Positions 49,058-57,115 of a DNA stretch of 64,000 nt are shown here, one piece after another. Each line of letters begins with the position of its first letter. Position 1 is the first letter of the stretch. A program made the translations under genes and the position numbers. The notes below the pieces were generated by a model that saw only the letters and a list, made by a program, of their open reading frames with translations, did not search any database and was not told where the DNA came from. The stretch spans positions 1,116,001-1,180,000 of the forward strand of contig OZ241998.1 of the NCBI GenBank assembly GCA_965204655.1, read 5' to 3'. This DNA comes from CATQHL01 sp965204655. Its GTDB lineage: Bacteria; Actinomycetota; Acidimicrobiia; Acidimicrobiales; CATQHL01.

Positions 49058-51969
49058 TTGAAGTGTCTCCTGCGTTCAGGCGGCCAGAAACCCGGGCTGC
49101 GCCAGAGCACGAACGCCAGAGCGATGCTAATTCCGGTGACTGTGTAGGAAAAGATCTCCAGGAAGGTCCAGGAATAACGAAGTTCAACACTCGTTCCCTC
49201 AGGTATCACGGCCATCAGGTTGGGGGCTACGCGATAAGGACCCTTGGCGTTGACAGCCCTCCAGTTCGGGAAGTAGGAGGTCTTTACGAGCACCGGCACC
49301 CCGGGCTGGCTCACCTTGAAACTGATCCTGTCCTCGGTGGTCTCAATTTCGGACACCCTCACGTCCCCAAGGCGCTTAACCGGCATCTCCGGAAGCAGCG
49401 GAGGCGGCGGTTCCTCCCCTTCGGAGGCGGGTTCGCGGGCCTCGGGGGTGACGCGCTTCCAAGACGACGGCCCGTCGTCGGCTGGAAACACCGTGACGGC
49501 TCCGGGGGAGGGCGTCGGGTAGGCGTAGTAGAAAGGCAGGGCGAAGTTCAGCCAACTGTCAACGCTTTCGCCTGACCCTTCCACCACTACAGGTTCTGCG
49601 GCGAACGGCTCCACCAAGTCCGAATCAGCGACTTCAAAAATCACCCACGGCTCCCCTTGAGCAACCTCGGTCAGATCAGGGTGATTGCGGGCGGCTTGGA
49701 CCAGGGATTGAGAAAACGCCATGTAATAGCGCACGCCGTAGAGCTGCAGGTGCCGCACTCCCCTGTTGATGTTGGTTCCCGAGTAGCTGACGCGGCGCAC
49801 GGGGCGCGACGGGAACATTGAGAGTTCCGACTGGTTGACGAAGTGGAAAGGCACGCTCAGGGCGCTCTCAAAGAACAGCCCCTCCATAGAGCCCATGCAT
49901 CCGTTCGTCCAGTGTGGAAGCAGCATGAGGGCCATGGGGGTGCCGTAGGAGTTGAGACGCTGCTGTTCGTACTCCCACATGACCCTTCCGCATCCCCTGC
50001 TCTGCCCCACTTCGTCCACCGCAGAAACCACCCTGTGGTACTCCTCGTAGCCATCGCTAGTGAAGGCCTCCCCGCCAATCGTAATGGTCTTGGCGGGCTT
50101 GTTCTCGTAGCCGCTGAAATTCCAGTGCACCCAACTAGGAACATGGCTCAAGCCGTTGCGTCCGCACTCCGCGCTGGTATGCGCGTCTCTTGTGCGGTTG
50201 ACCGAATCCCTGATGCGCCGGCTGCCGTCGCACTCCATTCCCGGATGATCTTCGGGGGCTTTTTTCTCCAGCTTGGGGCGTCCGAACGGCACCCAGTCGC
50301 GTCCCACCACTACCCAGTCCTTCCCCAGGTGAATGCCGTAGTTTCCCTTGGAATCGGTGTGGCCAGCGAACCCCAGCGCCCGCAGCGGGTAGGCGACTAT
50401 GCAAATCATCAGCATCGCCGTGGTGAACACCGCCGCCGAGAGTCCCAGCCTCCTGCTTTCTGCGGTCTGTGTGCCCGACCGCGACCGCCTCTTTTTGGTG
50501 TTAGAGACAGATCCCCCGGGACTGCCCAGGGAAGAGACGTCCAGTACGACCGGGTGCCAACGAGGCAGACCGCGCACCCGCAGGGTGCTGATCAACTCCA
50601 CCAGCAGCACCAGGACAGAGGCCACCAGGATCAGGATGGCCAGGTGCGAGACTTGTCCTGCCAACCTAACGGCCTCGCCGTCGGAGACGTTCATCGTCTC
50701 TCTGATCACGTACTTCAGGATGGAGGTGGGAAGAATGTCGTCGATTCCCACCGCCAGGGCCAGAGCGGGAACGAAGGCGGCGATGGGAACCAGCACCCGA
50801 CGCGAGAACTTCAACCCCAAGTTTTCGCCGAGAGTGAGGTGCTCCCCGGGTTGCTCCCCGGGTGGAGGCGAAGTTAGAGGCATCTTGCCGAAGAAACCCC
50901 TGAAGAGCATCGAAAGCCCCAGCGCGGCAAGGAGCATCAGGCTGATGTAATAAAAGGGGATTACCCGCGAGTTCCAGAGTTCGTTCTGCGGCAGCCAGCG
51001 ATAGACGATGGCAGTCATGGCGGTGAGGATGGACAGAAAGAACACCAAGCGGTCCTTCCGCATGATTCCAACGAGGAAAGCCACCCACACGAGGACGTAG
51101 ACGGCGTTCCAGTCGGAGCGGACGAGGTAGTCCCAGTAGGTGCTTTCGTTGAGCCAGTCAATGTTGAAGTAGTACTTGCGCTGCAGCCAGAACGGCAGCA
51201 GCCAGAAGGCGGGCAGGGTGGCCGCCAGCACTCCGACCACGGTCATCCAGCGGAAGTTCCCGCGTCGAGGGCGCATAAGGAAGGCGACGATCGTGGCGAG
51301 CGTCGCGAACATGGCGGGTATCAGGTGCGAGAGCCCCACCAGGGCGAGGAGAACGCCCGCCAGCACACGATGGCGTCCGGTGCGCATGCCCCGGAGAAGA
51401 ACCCCTAGGTAGACGAGCGCCAACGACAGGCTGATGGAATAACTGAACTCGCCCGCCAGCGTGGATGTGATGTTGCCCCCCCAGATGGAGTATGACCAGT
51501 CAAAGACGAAGGGGAGCGTGAAGAGAGCCGCCAGGGCGGGGCTGGGAAAACGAAGGCCGGATAGACGGATGAATGTGGCGGCGGCCAGCGGAAGGAACAC
51601 CAAGCCGAGCACGCTCACAAGCTTGAAGGCGACCCCGTAGGGCACCACGTACGACGCCAGCGCTATCAACAGCGCCGGAAAGACCATGTAGAAGCGGAAC
51701 GCCGGAAAGCCTCCGTACCAGTCCGGCGCCCAGCCGCTCAGCCGCCCCGACGGGAGAAGGTGCTCCCGCAGGTAGGCCGGACCCCAGACGTGGGCGCCCA
51801 TGTCGCCCCCCGCCGGAATGGTGGGGGAAAAAATCAGATCAGGCCGCAGTTGCCAGAAGACGAAAAGACAAGACCCCAGAATGCAGACCGGGCCCGTCCA
51901 CCGCTGAAGCCGAACCCACTTCTGCTTAGAAAGCAGTTCGCGCGCCGTCCCGAACGAGAGAATGGACAC
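49054..51969 (-). CDS. large multi-spanning GT-C-like membrane protein
   Basis: A 971-residue protein with a first membrane helix at about 25-42, then about ten more up to residue 460 and again one near 520 and one at the C-terminus, with a large extracytoplasmic part at about 545-920. The first outer loop carries Gly-Gly-Asp-Met-Gly-Ala-His and further acidic/aromatic residues, as in GT-C transferases that use polyprenyl-phosphate sugars. It resembles proteins annotated as 6-pyruvoyl-tetrahydropterin-synthase-related membrane proteins. The adjoining GT2 gene, overlapping by 4 bases, would make the donor. The GTG start follows the CPBP gene by 3 bases. Confidence 0.7.
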   Translation of the reverse strand: MSILSFGTARELLSKQKWVRLQRWTGPVCILGSCLFVFWQLRPDLIFSPTIPAGGDMGAHVWGPAYLREHLLPSGRLSGWAPDWYGGFPAFRFYMVFPALLIALASYVVPYGVAFKLVSVLGLVFLPLAAATFIRLSGLRFPSPALAALFTLPFVFDWSYSIWGGNITSTLAGEFSYSISLSLALVYLGVLLRGMRTGRHRVLAGVLLALVGLSHLIPAMFATLATIVAFLMRPRRGNFRWMTVVGVLAATLPAFWLLPFWLQRKYYFNIDWLNESTYWDYLVRSDWNAVYVLVWVAFLVGIMRKDRLVFFLSILTAMTAIVYRWLPQNELWNSRVIPFYYISLMLLAALGLSMLFRGFFGKMPLTSPPPGEQPGEHLTLGENLGLKFSRRVLVPIAAFVPALALAVGIDDILPTSILKYVIRETMNVSDGEAVRLAGQVSHLAILILVASVLVLLVELISTLRVRGLPRWHPVVLDVSSLGSPGGSVSNTKKRRSRSGTQTAESRRLGLSAAVFTTAMLMICIVAYPLRALGFAGHTDSKGNYGIHLGKDWVVVGRDWVPFGRPKLEKKAPEDHPGMECDGSRRIRDSVNRTRDAHTSAECGRNGLSHVPSWVHWNFSGYENKPAKTITIGGEAFTSDGYEEYHRVVSAVDEVGQSRGCGRVMWEYEQQRLNSYGTPMALMLLPHWTNGCMGSMEGLFFESALSVPFHFVNQSELSMFPSRPVRRVSYSGTNINRGVRHLQLYGVRYYMAFSQSLVQAARNHPDLTEVAQGEPWVIFEVADSDLVEPFAAEPVVVEGSGESVDSWLNFALPFYYAYPTPSPGAVTVFPADDGPSSWKRVTPEAREPASEGEEPPPPLLPEMPVKRLGDVRVSEIETTEDRISFKVSQPGVPVLVKTSYFPNWRAVNAKGPYRVAPNLMAVIPEGTSVELRYSWTFLEIFSYTVTGISIALAFVLWRSPGFWPPERRRHFK

Positions 51970-51972
51970 GGC

Positions 51973-52776
51973 TCAGCGCAGAAGAAGCACGACCGTGTAG
52001 GCGTTAAACGCTGCGTGCGCCCACAGCGCCGGACCCAGACGTCGGAATTTGACCACAAGAATCGCCGCCACCCACCCGAACACCACCAAAGCCGGCAACT
52101 GCAGCAGTTGGACGTGAGCCAACCCGAACAGCGTCCCCGTGATCAGCACCGTCGAAATCGAGCCCACCCGCCCCCACATCGACCGCAAGAGCAGACCTCT
52201 GAAGTAGACCTCCTCCACGAAAGGGGCGATCACCACGACCGCAACGATCAGCAGCGTAGTTCCGAGGACACCCCTCGACGCCTCCACGAGCCTCAGCGCA
52301 GGCTCAGAAACATCCTCGGAGTCGATGAAACGCCACAGCGGCCAGTAGACGAGGCGAACTAGCAAGAACTGCGTGAGGAATCCAACAGCAACCCCCAACG
52401 GCGCGTCGAACCATCTGTGCTTAAACAGGATGCCCTCTCTAAAGCCAAGGGAGTGACGCTTCAACAGCACCCAGGCGACCGCCGCCAGCGTGATCCACAT
52501 GGGCAGCTGCAGAACGAAGGTCTGCCATATCTTCAGACCCGCCAACCGCGGCTCCACCCCGCCCGCCGCCTGAACGGAAACGACGGCAGCAGCGGAACCC
52601 AGCGAAGACGTCGGATTCCAGACGCGGTCGAGCGTCAAGCGCAGGACGGCGCTGGCGAACAGCGCTCCGATCCATCCGAGCAGGACCGGAGTCGGCGTCC
52701 AGACCGAAGCAGGCATGGCAATCCGCCCTTTCGAGTCGTCCCTTTCCGAATCGGCTCGGTTTCGGGCCAATAGCAT
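51973..52776 (-). CDS. CPBP family intramembrane metalloprotease
   Basis: A 267-residue membrane protein with about seven helices. The CPBP/Abi (Rce1-like) motifs are present: Pro-Phe-Val-Glu-Glu-Val-Tyr-Phe-Arg-Gly (motif 1), Phe-Gly-Leu-Ala-His-Val (motif 2) and His-Ala-Ala-Phe-Asn-Ala-Tyr (motif 3). Members process CAAX-like proteins, export bacteriocin peptides or confer immunity; here the substrate is unknown. ATG 52776 begins the minus-strand envelope operon, divergent from ftsH. Confidence 0.88.
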   Translation of the reverse strand: MLLARNRADSERDDSKGRIAMPASVWTPTPVLLGWIGALFASAVLRLTLDRVWNPTSSLGSAAAVVSVQAAGGVEPRLAGLKIWQTFVLQLPMWITLAAVAWVLLKRHSLGFREGILFKHRWFDAPLGVAVGFLTQFLLVRLVYWPLWRFIDSEDVSEPALRLVEASRGVLGTTLLIVAVVVIAPFVEEVYFRGLLLRSMWGRVGSISTVLITGTLFGLAHVQLLQLPALVVFGWVAAILVVKFRRLGPALWAHAAFNAYTVVLLLR

Positions 52777-52848
52777 GTGAACAAAGCTTAGCTAGCCGCC
52801 ACTGCCTGTTAGGTCGGCAAGGGCGCAGGCGCAGGCAGCCTCAAGGGG

Positions 52849-52901
52849 CATGACCTGAGGTACATGACCTGATATGGGTCGCGATCCCGTAGCATCAAAT
52901 A
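52849..52901 (+). promoter_or_regulatory. ftsH: ftsH upstream direct repeats and candidate leaderless promoter
   Basis: A 10-base direct repeat (catgacctga) occurs at 52849-52858 and 52863-52872, 14 bases apart, roughly one and a third helical turns. A TAGCAT box (52890-52895) lies 6 bases before the GTG of ftsH and there is no Shine-Dalgarno sequence, which fits a leaderless transcript, common in actinobacteria. The repeats would overlap the -35 region and could be an operator. Confidence 0.4.
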
Positions 52902-54899
52902 GTGGCGGATTCTCCGCATCCCAACCAGCCCAACCAACCGCCCGAAGGCGCATCTCGACCTGAAAGCAACCCTCGCTGGACGCGCTGGATGGTATGGGCT
53001 GCCCTGCTAGCAATCTTTGCGGTGCTCATCCTCCCTAACCTCATCTCCCGCGATAACAGCGAAGAAACCCCTTACAGGCAACTGATTGCGGATCTCGAAA
53101 AGCTAAAGAGCCGCAAAGGGGAACAGGGGGAAAGCTACGCAGCGCTCTCTGACGACGTCACCCGTCTGCAGATCAACAACACAACCGGCGACATCCTCGG
53201 CTGGCGGAACGATGGCAGCACCTTCCGATCCATCGGCCCTACCGAACTGCCGGCGGAGGACTACACCCTCATCAGCGAGGCGGTCGGAGACGAAGTGGAG
53301 TTCACCAGACCCACCTCCAGCATCTGGTCCACGCTGATACCGCTGCTTCTGCCCGTGGGGCTTCTCATTCTCTTCTTCTGGTGGATGCAGCGGCGGGCAC
53401 AGGGACAGATGAGCGGGATAATGTCCATCGGGCGATCTCGCGCCAAGACCTACTCCACCGAACGTCCCGCCACCACCTTCGACGACGTGGCCGGCTACGA
53501 GAACACCAAGCAGGAGATCACCGAGGTGGTGAACTTTCTGAAGGAACCCGAGAAGTTCGCCCGGATCGGAGCGCGCATCCCCAAGGGCATCCTGCTCGTC
53601 GGCCCTCCGGGTACCGGCAAAACTCTGATAGCCAGAGCCGTGGCCGGCGAGGCGGGGGTGCCTTTCCTCTCGGTCACAGGGTCGGACTTCATGGAGATGT
53701 TCGTGGGGGTGGGAGCCAGCCGCGTGCGCGACCTGTTTCAGTCGGCCCGCAAGATGGGCAAGGCGATCATCTTCATCGACGAGATCGACTCCATCGGACG
53801 CAAGCGAGGCGCCGGGCTGGGCGGAGGCCACGACGAGCGCGAGCAGACGCTCAACCAGATGCTCTCAGAGATGGACGGGTTTGAAGCCACCGAGGGGATA
53901 GTCATGATCGCCGCCACCAACCGGCCGGACATCCTCGACCCCGCCCTGCTGCGCCCGGGCCGCTTCGACCGCCAGGTGGTCGTGCCTCTGCCCGAGTTGG
54001 AAGACCGCCTGGAGATACTAAAGGTTCACGTCAAAGGCAAGTCGGTCGACGAGGACGTAGACCTGTCCCTGCTGGCGCGAGGAACGCCTGGGATGAGCGG
54101 GGCAGACCTCTCCAACCTGATTAACGAAGCAGCGCTCACGGCGGTGCGGGCAGGCCGCGACTCCATCTTCGCCGCTCATCTAGAGGAAGCCCGGGACCGC
54201 GTGCTGTTAGGGCAGCAGCGGGATTCCATGGCTCTCTCGGAAGAAGAGAAAAAGGCCGTGGCCTACCACGAAGCAGGTCACGCGGTCTGCGCAGCAAGCC
54301 TCCCCCACGCCGACCCGCTTCACAAGGTGTCGGTGATCCCCAGCGGAATGGCGCTCGGGGTGACGATGCAGCTGCCGGAGCAGGAGCGCCACATCTACCG
54401 CCAGAACTACATAGAGGACACTCTCGTGGTGAGGATGGGGGGACGGGTTGCCGAAGAGTTGGTATTCGGCGTCGTCTCGACCGGCGCCAACGACGACCTC
54501 GTGGGAGCCACCCAGATGGCCAAGAAGATGGTCAGGGAATGGGGAATGAGCGAGCGTCTAGGCCCGATGGCCTGGGGGGCGCATGAAGAGGTCTTCTTGG
54601 GTGAGGAGATCGTGAGCACCCGCGACTACAGCGACGAGACCGCCCGGCTCATCGACGAGGAGGTCGAACGCATTCTCCGGGAGCAGGAAGGCCGCTGCCG
54701 CAAACTCCTGACCAAGCGCCGTCTTGCACTCGACCTCGTGGCCAACGCCTTGCTGGAAAAGGAGAGCATCCCCGGAAGCGAAGTCCTGAGGCTGCTGAAC
54801 CTGGCCGAAGGCAACGGAACCGACGCCTCTACGGCCGATTCCGAACGGATTGAAATCGCAGCCGCATCCGCCCTGGCCTCCTCCGTTCGTCCGGCCTGA
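52902..54899 (+). CDS. ftsH: ATP-dependent zinc metalloprotease FtsH
   Basis: A 665-residue membrane AAA+ protease for quality control of membrane and some soluble proteins. Helices at about 28-47 and 148-167 flank a periplasmic domain. Walker A Gly-Pro-Pro-Gly-Thr-Gly-Lys-Thr near 230, Walker B Ile-Phe-Ile-Asp-Glu-Ile-Asp, the second region of homology with Arg-Pro-Gly-Arg-Phe-Asp-Arg, and the zinc site His456-Glu-Ala-Gly-His460 are all intact. The start is a GTG without a clear ribosome binding site. It is divergent from the CPBP protease gene. Confidence 0.96.
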   Translation: MADSPHPNQPNQPPEGASRPESNPRWTRWMVWAALLAIFAVLILPNLISRDNSEETPYRQLIADLEKLKSRKGEQGESYAALSDDVTRLQINNTTGDILGWRNDGSTFRSIGPTELPAEDYTLISEAVGDEVEFTRPTSSIWSTLIPLLLPVGLLILFFWWMQRRAQGQMSGIMSIGRSRAKTYSTERPATTFDDVAGYENTKQEITEVVNFLKEPEKFARIGARIPKGILLVGPPGTGKTLIARAVAGEAGVPFLSVTGSDFMEMFVGVGASRVRDLFQSARKMGKAIIFIDEIDSIGRKRGAGLGGGHDEREQTLNQMLSEMDGFEATEGIVMIAATNRPDILDPALLRPGRFDRQVVVPLPELEDRLEILKVHVKGKSVDEDVDLSLLARGTPGMSGADLSNLINEAALTAVRAGRDSIFAAHLEEARDRVLLGQQRDSMALSEEEKKAVAYHEAGHAVCAASLPHADPLHKVSVIPSGMALGVTMQLPEQERHIYRQNYIEDTLVVRMGGRVAEELVFGVVSTGANDDLVGATQMAKKMVREWGMSERLGPMAWGAHEEVFLGEEIVSTRDYSDETARLIDEEVERILREQEGRCRKLLTKRRLALDLVANALLEKESIPGSEVLRLLNLAEGNGTDASTADSERIEIAAASALASSVRPA

Positions 54900-54932
54900 C
54901 AGCGGGGCCGCGGCCAATCTCCGCAGAGCGGA

Positions 54933-55355
54933 GTGAACACCACCACCCTGGCTCTATCCCTGGGGGCGGCCGCCTGCCTGACGGCCTATCTGGTGGGTAG
55001 GTTGCGGCATCGCCGGCAGGTAACGCTGACCGCAGGCGAGGTGCCCGTAAACGTCGACAAGTCGGACTTCGGGGCGCCGAACGGCGGTTGGCTGATAGTC
55101 GTGTTCACCGCCAAGTCCTGTAGGAGTTGCGCTTCGGTCGTCCGCAGCCTGGAGCCGCTGGCCGCCGCCGGGATTCGCTGCAGAGAAGTGGAGAAGTCAT
55201 CAGAGAGGGAACTTCACGACCGGCATCGGGTGGACGCCGTTCCGCTCACCCTCGCAGTCAGCCCCCGCGGAGAGGTGGAGCTCTGGTTCCGAGGGCCGCT
55301 CTCTTCTCGGGACGTAGGACTGATCCGAAACCTGGTGTCAACCGAAGTCTCCTGA
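54933..55355 (+). CDS. membrane-anchored thioredoxin-like protein
   Basis: 140 residues: an N-terminal hydrophobic helix (about 4-22) followed by basic residues, then a thioredoxin-like domain with Phe-Thr-Ala-Lys-Ser-Cys-Arg-Ser-Cys-Ala, a Cys-x-x-Cys redox site, and Val-Pro-Leu-Thr in place of the usual cis-Pro loop. The basic residues after the helix suggest the domain is cytoplasmic or the helix is a reverse anchor; orientation is not certain. It starts at a GTG 33 bases after ftsH and may be co-transcribed. It converges on the DUF5719-like gene. Confidence 0.75.
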   Translation: MNTTTLALSLGAAACLTAYLVGRLRHRRQVTLTAGEVPVNVDKSDFGAPNGGWLIVVFTAKSCRSCASVVRSLEPLAAAGIRCREVEKSSERELHDRHRVDAVPLTLAVSPRGEVELWFRGPLSSRDVGLIRNLVSTEVS

Positions 55356-55436
55356 CGCACGCCCCTTCCCCCCGTTGGAGCAAAACTCTCCCCGAAGGGC
55401 GAGCGCTGACCGCCCGCTGGGAGGATGCATCCCCCT

Positions 55437-55447
55437 CCCCCCCCCCC
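55437..55447. repeat. 11-base C homopolymer between convergent genes
   Basis: An uninterrupted run of 11 C, preceded by further short C runs, lies in the 100-base gap 55356-55455 between the thioredoxin-like and DUF5719-like genes. It is outside coding sequence. It is prone to slippage and to sequencing error. Confidence 0.7.
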
Positions 55448-55455
55448 GGGCGACC

Positions 55456-57114
55456 TCAGTACAACAGCAACCCGAACTCCGACAACTCTGCGGTATCCGG
55501 CACCGAACCGCGAACCCAGAGTGCGCCGGGCTCTCCCATGGAAGCGATCAGCGGCTCCGAAGCGACGACCCTGTACGCGAACGCTCTCTCAGATTCGCCT
55601 CCTGGAGGATCCTCCAAGTCAAGCAGGACACGCTGGAGGGGGCGTATCTCGATCTCCCCCTGCACTTCAACCGGACGCCATCCGGACGGCCCGAGGGCCT
55701 CCACCCTCGCCCGGCTGATCGTCTCCACGGAAGTATTGACCAGCGCAAGCCGCAGCATCTTTCCCGATTCCTGCGGCAGACGGACCAGCACGTGCCGGAG
55801 AGCGCCGGCGGTGCGCCCCAGAGTGATGGACACCCCGTTTTCGATCCCTGCGGGGGGCGAATCTAAGTCCGATGACGAACCCGAGGTCACTAGGCGCTCC
55901 ACGGAGATCGGAACTCCGTTGAAGGAACGCATCTTCACCCAGTAAGACTCGCTGGGAACGACCCTCTCTCCAGCGTCAAAGAGGTACGCCTCCGGATCCA
56001 GAACCTCGTTGTTGTCCTCGTCGAGATACCCAACCGAGATCGGATGCTCCTCACCGCGGCGGAACGGGACTTGTACACGCTGTCTAGGCGGAACCGTGAT
56101 CTCAAAGGGCGCCACAGGCCGCGCCCGGAGGTTGTCGTCTATCTCAACGGTAAACTCCACTTCAGTCTCCGAAGAATTGGGGTTGTACAGGAGGAAGGAA
56201 CTCGAGGAGAAGGACTCGGCGGAAACCACGCCGAGAGGAAACATCCACTGGAATTCGGTGCTCGGAGATCCGTTTGCGACGGAGATGCCGGAGAGACCCA
56301 GACGCCCGTCAAAAATCAGCAGCCTGCCCGCCGCCACGCGGCCGCGGCGCACGTCCACGCTCAGCGAGATCTGGTGTCGGCGCGTCACCTCCGAACTCAG
56401 ATCCAGCACCTTCAGAGTGCCGGACGTCACCACTACGCCCGTGTAGGCAACCGGATTCCGGCGGCGGTCGTCAGCGGCGAAAGACAGGTCTACCACAGCA
56501 TCGTCCTGGTACGGATTCAACAAGTACAGATGCGCCCGGGCGTCTCTCCGCGTGCTGAGAGCGGCGAAGTGCCACGAGGAAGAGGTGGCCGTAAGGCAGT
56601 TGGACGAATCCACGTAACCTCGCCTGGTCACGCTCTGAGCGACGACGCCGTCAGGGCCTTCAAGCCGCACCAAGGCCGAGACGAACACCTCCTCAAAATC
56701 AGCCAAGAGTTCGTTGCCGGCATCGCCGCCTATCACCTCGCTGAGGGAGAGGGTGACCTGGGAATGCGGTTCGAGCACGATCTCCGTCTCAACGAGTTGC
56801 CACATTCGGGAAGCGCCGCCTAGAGGCACAGCCGGAAACACCGAGACGCTTCCTTTCAGCCGCCTAGCGCCGCCGTTCGTGAGGATCAGAATGGTTTCGT
56901 TCCCCGCCGCGCCGGTTAGGCCTCCCAAACAGAACCACGTCTGAGCGCCTTGGGTTGAAAAACTGGCGGGCACCACCACCTCGGACGCGGTCGCAGGAGC
57001 GTCCTCATCCCGCCCGGAAGCGGTTAGATCCGCCGCCCCCAGAATCGCAAAAGATGCTGCCAGCGCCAGAACTGCAAGCCAGCGCATCACCCCCGAGCGC
57101 AACGCCCCTGACAC
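55456..57114 (-). CDS. secreted DUF5719-like protein
   Basis: A 552-residue protein with a signal peptide (Met-Arg-Trp-Leu then a hydrophobic run, cleavage near residue 35) and no later membrane helix. The rest is beta-rich, with several strands of the type Leu-Leu-Tyr-Asn-Pro-Asn-Ser-Ser and Leu-Leu-Asn-Pro-Tyr, as in actinobacterial DUF5719 proteins encoded next to large GT2 glycosyltransferases. No enzyme motif is recognised. The GTG at 57114 comes one base after the upstream stop, so translation is probably coupled; ATG 57087 is an alternative start. A partner or regulator of envelope polysaccharide assembly is only suggested by the neighbour. Confidence 0.65.
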   Translation of the reverse strand: MSGALRSGVMRWLAVLALAASFAILGAADLTASGRDEDAPATASEVVVPASFSTQGAQTWFCLGGLTGAAGNETILILTNGGARRLKGSVSVFPAVPLGGASRMWQLVETEIVLEPHSQVTLSLSEVIGGDAGNELLADFEEVFVSALVRLEGPDGVVAQSVTRRGYVDSSNCLTATSSSWHFAALSTRRDARAHLYLLNPYQDDAVVDLSFAADDRRRNPVAYTGVVVTSGTLKVLDLSSEVTRRHQISLSVDVRRGRVAAGRLLIFDGRLGLSGISVANGSPSTEFQWMFPLGVVSAESFSSSSFLLYNPNSSETEVEFTVEIDDNLRARPVAPFEITVPPRQRVQVPFRRGEEHPISVGYLDEDNNEVLDPEAYLFDAGERVVPSESYWVKMRSFNGVPISVERLVTSGSSSDLDSPPAGIENGVSITLGRTAGALRHVLVRLPQESGKMLRLALVNTSVETISRARVEALGPSGWRPVEVQGEIEIRPLQRVLLDLEDPPGGESERAFAYRVVASEPLIASMGEPGALWVRGSVPDTAELSEFGLLLY

Positions 57115-57115
57115 C

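Noticed and set aside
55127..55945. Plus-strand frame of 272 residues overlapping the thioredoxin-like and DUF5719-like genes
   Set aside because: It runs out of frame through two supported genes on both strands and has Arg/Pro/Ser-rich shadow composition.
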